Below are positions 45,072-53,680 of a stretch of 64,000 nucleotides of DNA, piece by piece. Position numbers and translations under genes: made by a program. The notes under the pieces were generated by a model. It did not search any database and was not told the DNA's origin. It worked only from the letters and a program-made list of their open reading frames with translations. Origin of the DNA: Pseudomonas entomophila (GTDB lineage: Bacteria; Pseudomonadota; Gammaproteobacteria; Pseudomonadales; Pseudomonadaceae); assembly GCF_018417595.1 (NCBI RefSeq), contig NZ_CP070982.1:4143001-4207000 (forward strand). Direction: 5' to 3'. Every line of letters starts with the position of its first letter. Position 1 is the first letter of the stretch.

Positions 45072-48000
45072 TCAGTCCGCCAGCCAGGCGCGGCGCCAGC
45101 CCTCCAGCCGCTGCCCTTCGAGCAACCAGTCGCTGCGCACAATGGCTTGCTGAGCATCACCCAGCGCCGCAGAAGCATCAAGGTCCTCCAGGTGCAGGCG
45201 GATCGCATGGACCCAGTCGACAGCCTGGTTGCCCACCCGCGACAACGGCAAGACATCCCCCCCGGCAAAGCCGGCAACCCGACTGCAGATGACCGCCTGG
45301 CCGCATGCCGCGTGCTGGAGCACGCGTATATCGCCGGAACATGCATTGACCAAGGTTTCAGCCATGGGCACCAGGGCAATGTCCAGATCCAGGGCTGCCA
45401 GATTGCCCCCCAGGTACTGCACATCCGTGACAGGATGATGCTCTTTCAGGTACGGTCGCAGGGCTGCCGGGCAATCACCCAGAACCACCCAGTCGACTTC
45501 AGCGGCCAACATGGGGACAACCTCGGCAAGCAAGTACGCATCATGACAGCCCATCCAGCCCACGCGCGGCCTTTGCCCTGCACGACGCTTCCCTTGCAGG
45601 CGCCCCCACGAAGCAGGCAACACATTTTCAAGCACCCGGATATCATCATGCCGCCCCTGCACCAGCTCAGCCAGCGCGGCGGTAGCAACCAGTACCCTGT
45701 CGGCCTGCATCATGCCGAAATGCATACGCCGCAGCAGATCTTCGCCAGCCCCCGATCCACCTTCGTAGACCTGTGGGTAACAGTCCAGGTCGTAGACCTT
45801 GAATGCCTGTGAAAAAGCACGCAAGCGACGCAACGTCAACAAACCGGCATCAGCCAATGGGCGCTGCAACACGATGCTTGAAGGCTTGAAGCGCTCGATC
45901 TCCACCAGCGACGGCACTCCGGCGATCACCGCACCATCAATATGCCCTGCGTCGCGCAAAGTCTCCATCGGACCGAGCAGGCGCGAGTGCACCGCCCCCT
46001 CCTGATCGGCTGCGCAGGCAAGCACGCCAGGTACCACCCCCTGCAATGGCCGCCAGCTCATATCGCACCCTTGAACAGCAAATTCCTCGCCAGCACTCAG
46101 CGAGAAATTGACGTTATATGCCGGGTCACTGGCCAATTGAGGCAACCAGCGCGCATACAGTGCATCTTCCTGATCGTCACTGGCCGGCGCGTCCTGCGAA
46201 GCATCCAGCAAAAGCCGGGTATGCGGCGTCCAGACATTCAGGTAACCGGCTTGTAGCAGCCTGAGGCACAGGTCCACCGCCACCCAGCGGGAAAACAGCG
46301 GATCGGTGTCGAAGCCTCCAAGCTCGATGAACAGCGAGCGACGTACCATCAGGCACTCACCGCCGACCGCCGAACAATTCTGCTCCAATCCGAGCCGCCC
46401 CATGTAACCGGAGTCCTGCGCCGACCGACCCGCGAAGGCGCGCCCGACTTCACCCCCAAGCCCCAACACCAGGGCCGCTTGGCGCACAGTGCCGTCCAGG
46501 GTCAGCAGCTTGCAACCAACGCCCCCCACCTCTGGGCGCTGTGCATGGTTGAGCAACACTTGCAGCCAATCGCCATCGACGACGACGGTGCCGACATCCA
46601 GCCATAGCAGGTATTCACCCCTGGCCTCCTCCACGGCCGCATTGCACATTTGCGCACGGACGTAACCAGGCTCGAAGCGCAGTATCCTGAATCGTCCCTC
46701 CCCCATCTGCCCGACCATCGCAAGCCAATCGAGCAACAAGGGATCATCACTGCCCGGCTCGACCAGCAACACCTCATAGTCGCCATAGGCGGTCTGCGCC
46801 AACAAGCTTTCGAGGCAGCGCTGGAAGTGCAACAGTTGCCCCTCGAGAAAAAGGACGATACTGATCGACGCCGGTCGCTGGTGCGCATAGTCGATACGGT
46901 AGCGCCCCGGCGCCGTTGCCAAAGGCAGCGTCTGCGCGGCGACAAATCCACGGTCTTGCAAATGCGCGTCGATCACTGCGCATTCATCGGTGCATGCCTG
47001 CAGCCGCAGGGCATTGCCAATCAGTAACGGCTCACTGACATGCCCCACACACCCGAGCCCCCGCGCACTGATCAAGCGCAGCTGGTAATCAAGCTCGAAA
47101 GCTCGGCCGACCGCCTGATTGAAGCCACCGAGCTCGCGCCAGGCATCGCATCGGTACAACCAATGCCGCGACAGATAACCAGGGAAGGCCAGCAACATGT
47201 CCAGGTTCAGGTCGGGGCGCAACGCACTATCGACCACCCCCTGCTCCTGACGCACGGCCTCATCCGCATAGACAGCCACGCACTCCATGGGGGCTCGGGT
47301 CAACTCCAGTGCAATCTGCAACAAACCACTGGCGGTGAACTCGCTGCCAGCGTCCACCAGCATGAACCAATCGCCGCACCCACTTGCCAGGCTGGTGTCG
47401 ATTGCCGCAACTGACCGGTCGGGATCACAATGCGCCCACCTGACGCCGTCCCGCCGAGGGCTCTCCCCCCCCAACACGCAAACCTGCACACCAGGACACA
47501 GACTGCGATCCAGGCTGTCCAGGGTGATCTCCAGCGCCACGGGATCACCGTGATCGACCACCAGTACGACAATACGCACATCTGCAGCATCGGCCAGCCG
47601 GCCTTCGATCACCTTCATCTGCTGCGGCCGAGGATAACGCTGTCGCAGCCAATCTCGCATTCCCAGCTGGTTGCCCACCGCCTCGCGGCGAGCCGCCGCC
47701 TGGGTCTTCTCGATGAATACCTCCAACTGGCCCCAGAACGGCGCCGTTCGTTCGACGTAGCGTTGCAATGCGCCATCCACGCCGGCCTGTGCATGGGCCA
47801 GCGCATCCTCGCGATCCATCATTGCGAAACCTGCGCTACCGACGAAGCTGGCATCGAGGAAGGCCTGGTCAATGCCATGCCCGGGAATAAAGATGACCGG
47901 ACACCCACAGAGCACCGCAATCACGCAAGTCATCGACCATTCATGGGTGTACATCACCTGCGCGCGCTGAAGCAACTGCGCCAATTCCGGCAGCGTCAGG

Positions 48001-48611
48001 GCATTGGCCATGCTCAGCAGGCGAATATCCTCAGGCAGTTGCGAGTAGTCGATAGCGTCGAGGGGAAAGCGATTCTGGTACAGGTAGCGACCTTCACGCC
48101 GAGCGTGCGACCGCCCGGCACAGAACAGGTCGATATCGATGGTAGGCAAGCACAGCAAGTCACCATTCGGGCGGCCGTGATCTTCGGCAATCAGTTTTCC
48201 CGAGTAGAACAACAGATCGCTGGGAGCGGCCTCCATGCTCCGACCATTGATGAAGCCCTCAAAGTTCAACAGGAAACGGGCCACGACAGAACTGCCGAAC
48301 GGATTGCCTGTTGTAACTTCCGGATAGACTGCGATTGGCACCCGACCCGCAAGGGCGTGACGCTGGCTGGCCGCGTCGTCAAGCAGTGGCGTCTTCAACT
48401 CCGGGTTCACCACCGTGCCACCCAGAATGTAGGCTTCCCGTCCATTCAGGTTGAGCAAGTGGCACAGGTAATGAAGCGAGGCGATCCCCGACGAGGTCTC
48501 CCGGTAATCCGGCGCCATGATGTAGTACGGGTGCTCCGGCCGGGCATACATCAACCGCAGACACTTCATGGCCTGCTCCAGGCCAGCGCCGGCCTGTACG
48601 GAAATCGACAT
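45072..48611 (-). CDS. Large modular glycosyltransferase (flagellin glycosylation, Fgt-like)
   Basis: 1179 aa with three modules. N-terminal about 1-330: GT-B-like region (YYIMAPDYRETSSGIASLHY; ICY-type HEWSMTCVIAVLCGCPVIFIPG). Middle about 345-860: GT2-like segments (SISIVLFLEGQLLHFQRCLESLL; YLLWLDVGTVVVDGDWL) with a possible DxG in place of DXD. C-terminal about 880-1179: GT4-like domain (RPRVGWMGCHDAYL; LDIALVPMAETLVNACSGDIRVLQHAACGQAVICS). It shares the last two modules with the 1191-aa protein at 56457. Such proteins modify flagellin in P. syringae. The sugar added by each module is unknown. Confidence 0.82.
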   Translation of the reverse strand: MSISVQAGAGLEQAMKCLRLMYARPEHPYYIMAPDYRETSSGIASLHYLCHLLNLNGREAYILGGTVVNPELKTPLLDDAASQRHALAGRVPIAVYPEVTTGNPFGSSVVARFLLNFEGFINGRSMEAAPSDLLFYSGKLIAEDHGRPNGDLLCLPTIDIDLFCAGRSHARREGRYLYQNRFPLDAIDYSQLPEDIRLLSMANALTLPELAQLLQRAQVMYTHEWSMTCVIAVLCGCPVIFIPGHGIDQAFLDASFVGSAGFAMMDREDALAHAQAGVDGALQRYVERTAPFWGQLEVFIEKTQAAARREAVGNQLGMRDWLRQRYPRPQQMKVIEGRLADAADVRIVVLVVDHGDPVALEITLDSLDRSLCPGVQVCVLGGESPRRDGVRWAHCDPDRSVAAIDTSLASGCGDWFMLVDAGSEFTASGLLQIALELTRAPMECVAVYADEAVRQEQGVVDSALRPDLNLDMLLAFPGYLSRHWLYRCDAWRELGGFNQAVGRAFELDYQLRLISARGLGCVGHVSEPLLIGNALRLQACTDECAVIDAHLQDRGFVAAQTLPLATAPGRYRIDYAHQRPASISIVLFLEGQLLHFQRCLESLLAQTAYGDYEVLLVEPGSDDPLLLDWLAMVGQMGEGRFRILRFEPGYVRAQMCNAAVEEARGEYLLWLDVGTVVVDGDWLQVLLNHAQRPEVGGVGCKLLTLDGTVRQAALVLGLGGEVGRAFAGRSAQDSGYMGRLGLEQNCSAVGGECLMVRRSLFIELGGFDTDPLFSRWVAVDLCLRLLQAGYLNVWTPHTRLLLDASQDAPASDDQEDALYARWLPQLASDPAYNVNFSLSAGEEFAVQGCDMSWRPLQGVVPGVLACAADQEGAVHSRLLGPMETLRDAGHIDGAVIAGVPSLVEIERFKPSSIVLQRPLADAGLLTLRRLRAFSQAFKVYDLDCYPQVYEGGSGAGEDLLRRMHFGMMQADRVLVATAALAELVQGRHDDIRVLENVLPASWGRLQGKRRAGQRPRVGWMGCHDAYLLAEVVPMLAAEVDWVVLGDCPAALRPYLKEHHPVTDVQYLGGNLAALDLDIALVPMAETLVNACSGDIRVLQHAACGQAVICSRVAGFAGGDVLPLSRVGNQAVDWVHAIRLHLEDLDASAALGDAQQAIVRSDWLLEGQRLEGWRRAWLAD

Positions 48612-48659
48612 GGGGTGAAAACTCCAGAAATCAGCTGAACACTCGCCGAGCGGAGGCAG

Positions 48660-49814
48660 TCACGCCTGCCGCGCACCTGCGAAGAATTGGAAGATAGCGG
48701 CACAGACCTGCGCGACCTGGCGGATGCTCATATCGGAGTAGAGCGGCAGACGAAGCAGGCATGCGGAAACCTCCTGCGTGACGGACAGCTCTCCGACACT
48801 GCGCGCATAGCGCAATCCAGCGGGCGAGTCATGCAGGGGTACATAGTGGAACACGGCGTAGATGCCCCGCTCGCGGAGAAACTCGATCAGTTCACCGCGC
48901 TCTTGGTTACTGCGCATCAGCAGATAGAAGATATGCGCGTTGGCCGGCTTGCCGCCCTGGGTACGGGGCAAGGTGAAATAACCATCCACCTCCAGGGGCG
49001 CCAACTGGTGAAAATACGATTCGTACAACGCCCGACGATGCGTATTGATGCTTTCCCCCTGCTCCAGCTGCGCATAGAGGAAAGCAGCCGTCAACTCGCT
49101 GGGAAGGAAGGACGAGCCCACATCGACCCAGGTGTACTTACTCACCTCACCACGGGAAAAGGCTTTGCGGTTGGTGCCTTTCTGCCAGACTATTTCAGCT
49201 CGCTCGATCAACTTGGGGTCATTGATCAGCAGTGCGCCACCCTCACCGCTGATCACGTTCTTCGTTTCGTGAAAACTCAGGCAGCCCAGGTGGCCTATGG
49301 TCCCCAGCGCGCGGGTTTTCTCACGGGCGAGAATCGCCTGGGCAGCATCCTCGATGAGGATCAGGCCATGCTTGTCGCACAACCGCAACAAGGCGTCCAT
49401 ATCACAGGGTTGCCCCGCGTAATGCACCGCGACAATTGCCTTGGTCTTCTCGGTGATAGCCGACTCCACCAGGCGCTCGTCCAGGTTCAGCGTATCCTTT
49501 CGCACATCCACGAAAACCGGCACCGCGCCGCGCAGAACGAAGGCGTTGGCCGTTGACACGAAGGTGAACGAAGGCATGATGACTTCGTCCCCCGGCCCGA
49601 TTTCGGCCAGGATCGCAGCCATCTCGAGGGCTGACGTGCACGAGTGCGTCAACAGCGCCTTGGGGCACCCCAGATTGACCTCCAGCCATTCCTGGCACAA
49701 GCGCGTGAATTGCCCATCGCCAGCAATACCGCCGTTCATCACCGCCTGCGCAATGTAGAACAACTCTTTGCCAACGACGAAGGGCTTATTGAAAGGAATG
49801 ATCTGCTTGCTCAC
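48660..49814 (-). CDS. DegT/DnrJ/EryC1 sugar aminotransferase, WecE/RffA-like
   Basis: 384 aa PLP enzyme with internal-aldimine Lys K185 (CLSFHETKNVISGEGGAL) and SFTFVSTANAFVLRGA near 82-97. The whole sequence closely follows E. coli WecE (dTDP-4-amino-4,6-dideoxygalactose transaminase), for example GTNRKAFSRGEVSKYTW versus the WecE GTNRSQFFRG block. It should aminate a dTDP-4-keto-6-deoxy sugar. No enterobacterial-common-antigen genes are near; the context points to a 4-amino sugar for flagellin, like viosamine-type sugars in P. syringae. Confidence 0.9.
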   Translation of the reverse strand: MSKQIIPFNKPFVVGKELFYIAQAVMNGGIAGDGQFTRLCQEWLEVNLGCPKALLTHSCTSALEMAAILAEIGPGDEVIMPSFTFVSTANAFVLRGAVPVFVDVRKDTLNLDERLVESAITEKTKAIVAVHYAGQPCDMDALLRLCDKHGLILIEDAAQAILAREKTRALGTIGHLGCLSFHETKNVISGEGGALLINDPKLIERAEIVWQKGTNRKAFSRGEVSKYTWVDVGSSFLPSELTAAFLYAQLEQGESINTHRRALYESYFHQLAPLEVDGYFTLPRTQGGKPANAHIFYLLMRSNQERGELIEFLRERGIYAVFHYVPLHDSPAGLRYARSVGELSVTQEVSACLLRLPLYSDMSIRQVAQVCAAIFQFFAGARQA

Positions 49815-49838
49815 GTTCGTGTCTCCGGCGCTCAGGCT

Positions 49839-51218
49839 TCAGGCAAAGTCCGACAAGGAAAGATAACCACCCAACAACGCATCCAAGAAATCCACCTGAA
49901 TGGTCTGCTTGAGCTCATGCTTGTCGAAGAAGGCACGCGCACGCTGGTAGTAGTACTGCTCCAGGGCCTGGTCAGCGTCGGTATGCCCGGCATCGAAACC
50001 ATGCTGCGACAACGCCGAGCATTTCACCGCCGCATACTTGCGACAGCACGCCTCAACCGACTGATCGAGCCACGCGCTACGTTGGGGGCGGGTGAACTCG
50101 AAATACGCCTTGGCAGGTGCAGAGATCGGCTTGTCCAACAGCAATGCGGCCAGGTTGTCAGCCAGCCATGGCGCAAAATGGTAGCCATCCCTGCGGGTTC
50201 CGGAGGCGATGAAGGTGTTGTCGTTGAGCTGGCCGATAACCGGATAGCCATCCAAGCTCAGCGGGCGATAGCCGAAGTTGTAGCGAATGAACCCACTGGT
50301 ACGGTGCAGGTGGTTGACCTGGTTGATGGCACCATTTATCAGCGCCGCCACCGACTCGGCCCGCGGGTAGTGTTCGTCAGCGGTTGTCACAAGGTTGGTC
50401 GCCCCGACGACGAACTGATCGTCCTGGTAAGGCGCATGGTAGATACCACAAGCGCCACCACGATTGGGGGTGCGCAGCACATAGCGACCCTTGATACCAG
50501 GGTTTTTCAGTACCACCGTGGCACCGACGCCGTTGATCACCCGTATGCAGCCTTCCTCGCCCCACAGCCGCGTGGCCATGCTGCCATTGGCCAGCACGAC
50601 GCGTTCGGCCCCCAGCACTCGCCCATCTTCCAGGGTCACGCCACGGGTGCGGCCGTTGATCTTGTCCAGTGACTTCACGACACCATCGACAAAACGCACA
50701 CCGCGTTTCTCCAGTGTCGCCTGCAGGGCATGGATCACACCATCCGGATTGAGCACACCCTCGCGCGGCAAGAACAGCGCCTGGCGCGTGCGATAGTTGG
50801 CCCCAGGCACATAGGCCGGTTCCAGATGCGGGTCAACACGCTCATAAGGCTCGGAGAATTCGTCAAGGTAACCGGCGATCGCATCGAATGCGTCATCCTC
50901 GAAACGGTTGGATGCATTGTTGTTCACCACTACCGTGCCTAGACGATAGTGTTCGGCAGGTATCTCGAACTCTTCGACAAAGTTCTCCCAAAGACGGGCT
51001 GAAGCCTGGCTCAACTCGAACTTCAGACGGTCACGTGGATGATCGAGTGCGCCAGGCTCAAGCTCGGCGAAGGAATTGAGCATGGCCGCCGCAGCCATGG
51101 ATGCGCTGTAGGGACGCGCGGCCGGCCCGACCACCTGGATGCGCTCTCCTGGAACGCTACGCGACAGACCTGCGGCGATAGCCAGGGCGACCATGCCATT
51201 ACCAACAATCAGAAACAT
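49839..51218 (-). CDS. FAD-dependent oxidoreductase (DAO family)
   Basis: 459 aa with an N-terminal FAD-binding motif (LIVGNGMVALAIAAGL, residues 3-18), substrate region and a second FAD-contact block near the C-terminal third (GYRPLSLDGYPVIGQLNDNTFIASGTRRDG...). DAO-type enzymes oxidise amine or hydroxyl carbons. Start ATG 51218 with AAGGAG 6 bp before; the upstream in-frame extension overlaps the neighbour and is not family-like. Placed between a sugar aminotransferase and a methyltransferase, it may act on the amino sugar; its substrate is unknown. Confidence 0.82.
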   Translation of the reverse strand: MFLIVGNGMVALAIAAGLSRSVPGERIQVVGPAARPYSASMAAAAMLNSFAELEPGALDHPRDRLKFELSQASARLWENFVEEFEIPAEHYRLGTVVVNNNASNRFEDDAFDAIAGYLDEFSEPYERVDPHLEPAYVPGANYRTRQALFLPREGVLNPDGVIHALQATLEKRGVRFVDGVVKSLDKINGRTRGVTLEDGRVLGAERVVLANGSMATRLWGEEGCIRVINGVGATVVLKNPGIKGRYVLRTPNRGGACGIYHAPYQDDQFVVGATNLVTTADEHYPRAESVAALINGAINQVNHLHRTSGFIRYNFGYRPLSLDGYPVIGQLNDNTFIASGTRRDGYHFAPWLADNLAALLLDKPISAPAKAYFEFTRPQRSAWLDQSVEACCRKYAAVKCSALSQHGFDAGHTDADQALEQYYYQRARAFFDKHELKQTIQVDFLDALLGGYLSLSDFA

Positions 51219-51228
51219 GGTGCGCTCC

Positions 51229-51996
51229 TTACAGCAGCTTGACGATGCACAGGGATGGATAGGTTTCCGAGCGCTTGATCTCGTGACGCACCTTCCCCAG
51301 CACCTGGGCGACATAGGCATAGCCCTCGCCCGGCAGGAAATCGCGCTGCAGCTGGAAGAACACCAGCAATGACCCAGGCACGCAGCGCGGCAGAATCTGT
51401 TCCAGGGCGAACCGGGTCGGCCCCTCCAGGTTCATGTCGAAGAACGCGAGGGCCACCAGCAGGTTGCGTTGCTGCTCGATGAACGCTGGCAAGGTGTCCT
51501 TGATGTCCCCCTCCACCACCTGATGCCCGCCCGGCACCTGAGGCAAGGCATTGATGCCTTCATGCAGGGCCAGCAGGTGTCGCAGGTAATCCGCATAGCC
51601 ATTGCCAGTGTCGTAGCAACCGTCCTGGAAATGCGCATTGGTGACTTGCCCGTCGCCAGCATGGGATTTGTAACCGGCGAAGGTATCGAAGGCGGCGATC
51701 CGGCGTTGTTTGTTGAACGGCTCGAAAATTGCCCGAAGGTTTTCACAAAGTACGGCGTTCTGCCCACGCCACGTACCAAAGTCCAGCACAGAACCAGGTA
51801 ACCGGACGATCTCGCGATAGAGATCGGAAATCGCCAGCATCCGCGCCAACGATGCAGAACGGATAAACAAGCCAAGATTACGTTCTTTCTCGGCATCATC
51901 CAGCGGTGAATTGCTGAAAGCCTGCCAGAGCTGCTCACGTGCCTCGAGCTGGCTATCGCTGGACTGTGTGACGGAAGTGGAACCTTTTTTGAGCAT
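51229..51996 (-). CDS. TylF/macrocin-O-methyltransferase-like protein
   Basis: 255 aa. SAM motif GSVLDFGTWRGQNAVLCENL (about 67-86), IAAFDTFAGY and LAFFDMNLEGPTRFALEQILPRCVPGSLLVFFQL match the TylF family, which O-methylates deoxysugars on antibiotics. In this island it is a good candidate for O-methylating the flagellin sugar. Ten base pairs precede the FAD oxidoreductase gene, so they are co-transcribed. Confidence 0.82.
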   Translation of the reverse strand: MLKKGSTSVTQSSDSQLEAREQLWQAFSNSPLDDAEKERNLGLFIRSASLARMLAISDLYREIVRLPGSVLDFGTWRGQNAVLCENLRAIFEPFNKQRRIAAFDTFAGYKSHAGDGQVTNAHFQDGCYDTGNGYADYLRHLLALHEGINALPQVPGGHQVVEGDIKDTLPAFIEQQRNLLVALAFFDMNLEGPTRFALEQILPRCVPGSLLVFFQLQRDFLPGEGYAYVAQVLGKVRHEIKRSETYPSLCIVKLL

Positions 51997-52032
51997 GGTG
52001 TTCTCCAGGCAAGAGAGTGATAGGACAGTTCG

Positions 52033-52668
52033 TCAAGAAGCCTTGCGCACGAGCAAGGTGAACTCGTACAGACCGTAGTCATGCAAGAGTGCCACCTCTC
52101 TGGAGTAGGTTCTTTTGCACAGATCAAAATAGAAACAGGGATCACCGTAATACAGGTAATCGCGCATGAAGGGAGGGTCCGAGTACGAGGTGAGGCAGTT
52201 GAAGGCAAAGCCCTTGCGACTACAGGCATCCATGGCATGCAGCACATCGGCGATGTAGGCCTCCCAAACGTCGCGGGCGGTACCCTGGCACACATTGAAA
52301 ATGCCACTGGCCACTGCATAGTCCGCCTGTCGCGATGCGCGCTGAGCTACTTCGAAACGCACCACATCGTCATCCGGATGCTGCTGCCTGGCCGCGGCGA
52401 TCATCTGCTCGGACACATCGTAGCCATGGTAGTCCACCGCCAGGCCGCGCTCGCGAAGCCAGGTCAGCAGCGCGCCATAACCACAGCCGACATCAATCAG
52501 GCTGAACCCCTCTCGCTGCTCGTCGACGGGTACCAGTTTCAGCAACTGGGCAAAACGCTGCTGCTGGGAGGTGCTGCCATTCCAGTCAACGCCCTCGGGG
52601 GTTGCACCGTGCGCAAGCACACGCGACGAGTAGTAATCCGCCACACCTTGCAAGAGGTCTGTAGTCAT
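52033..52668 (-). CDS. Class I SAM-dependent methyltransferase
   Basis: 211 aa with motif I SLIDVGCGYGALLTWL (about 56-71), YHGYDVSEQMI (motif II) and VASGIFNVCQGT. Small-molecule methyltransferase fold; substrate unknown. The start overlaps the stop of the WbqC gene by 4 bp (ATGA). It is the second methyltransferase of this operon and the third of the island. Confidence 0.82.
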   Translation of the reverse strand: MTTDLLQGVADYYSSRVLAHGATPEGVDWNGSTSQQQRFAQLLKLVPVDEQREGFSLIDVGCGYGALLTWLRERGLAVDYHGYDVSEQMIAAARQQHPDDDVVRFEVAQRASRQADYAVASGIFNVCQGTARDVWEAYIADVLHAMDACSRKGFAFNCLTSYSDPPFMRDYLYYGDPCFYFDLCKRTYSREVALLHDYGLYEFTLLVRKAS

Positions 52669-53366
52669 GGATGCCGCTCCAGAAAGTTTGATGCTTCGCT
52701 ACCGGTGTTGAACAACAGATCGACGACACTGACCGCATGTTCGAACGCGCCGAACAACTGTGGATATTCTGGATAACCCGCATAACTCATGTACGAGACG
52801 TCAAGACCGGCGGCGGCGAACGCCGCTTCATCCAGGTAGCTGCTGGCTGCCGGACCCGATAGATACTCAGTGGCGCCCAAGGCCTGGCACAGGTGTATCA
52901 GCCTCTCGTTCTTACCCGCTTCGCTACGCCCGAGGTGCTCGGAGCGATACAGCGGTGTGTGGATGTTGAGCAACGCGCACAGCCCGGTGATGAATAGCTG
53001 ATTGATGGCCGACAGGTCGGCAAGCTCGGCGGCTTGCTCGTAGAGGGTGCGAACCGGAAGCTCCATCTGATTGAAACAGGCCGCTCGTCGGTAGTTCATC
53101 TCGATTGTCTTCCAGTGCCTGGCCGCCCAATCCGGCTCACTGACCTGCACCTCATTGATCAACTGCTCGTATCGCCCCCGGTTTTTTACCGGTACGCTCA
53201 ACCAGTGCTCTCCCTGAGCCGTTTTGATCTTGTTGCGATTACGCCAGTCGCGCCGGGTGTACTGGACATCGTCATAAAGAACAAACGCGTCGACACTGCG
53301 AATCAAATCGAAGTAGCCCTTCCAAGGGATATAGTTCGATTGCACCACCGCCACTTTCTTTTGCAT
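52665..53366 (-). CDS. WbqC family protein
   Basis: 233 aa, WbqC/DUF family: KKVAVVQSNYIPWKGYFDLI at the start, VLYDDVQYTRRDWRNRNKI and WLSVPVK. Members occur in O-antigen and flagellin-glycan clusters, often beside aminosugar enzymes; their biochemical role is not settled (acyl or glycosyl transfer has been suggested). Start ATG 53366; an ATG at 53378 is in frame. First gene of the wbqC-MT-MT-FAD-aminotransferase-glycosyltransferase operon. Confidence 0.85.
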   Translation of the reverse strand: MQKKVAVVQSNYIPWKGYFDLIRSVDAFVLYDDVQYTRRDWRNRNKIKTAQGEHWLSVPVKNRGRYEQLINEVQVSEPDWAARHWKTIEMNYRRAACFNQMELPVRTLYEQAAELADLSAINQLFITGLCALLNIHTPLYRSEHLGRSEAGKNERLIHLCQALGATEYLSGPAASSYLDEAAFAAAGLDVSYMSYAGYPEYPQLFGAFEHAVSVVDLLFNTGSEASNFLERHP

Positions 53367-53430
53367 CGCGGATCCCATAAGCACAGCGCAGGTATTGCCC
53401 CGCCTGTCAATAAATCGCCACCGGGCATGA

Positions 53431-53456
53431 AAAAGCCGGGCTTGTAACCCGGCTTT
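53431..53456. terminator. Terminator inside the glycosylation island
   Basis: AAAAGCCGGG - cttgtaa - CCCGGCTTTT, perfect stem with A/T tracts on both sides. It separates the flgK-flgL-glycosyltransferase transcript (right) from the wbqC operon (left). Confidence 0.92.
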
Positions 53457-53680
53457 TGCAAATCCCGCGCCAGCTCCCGCAAAAGCGCTGGTCAAACGGC
53501 CATGAAGGGTCCTGGGTAGCTGTTGTGCGTCGGAGGACGACGCAGCCCGAGGCAGTGACGGCGAAATTCCGCGCCCACGAGAATCATGCTATCGCAGGAG
53601 CGGCATGGCCGACGGGCAAGATGCCAAGAGTGCCTGAGCGCCCGCCCGATGAAGGACGTGACGCTCAATCGGCGTGCCAA
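53457..53680. other. 224-bp non-coding stretch after the 916-aa glycosyltransferase
   Basis: Part of a 314-bp gap. No REP unit, no complete promoter, no family-like reading frame seen. It occupies the position where the paralogous glycosyltransferases have their C-terminal module, so it could hold remnants, but no similarity is evident to me. Confidence 0.4.

Noticed and set aside
53405..53410. Perfect TTGACA (minus strand) before the WbqC gene as a sigma-70 promoter
   Set aside because: No acceptable -10 element at 16-18 bp, and the start point would fall on or after the first possible ATG.
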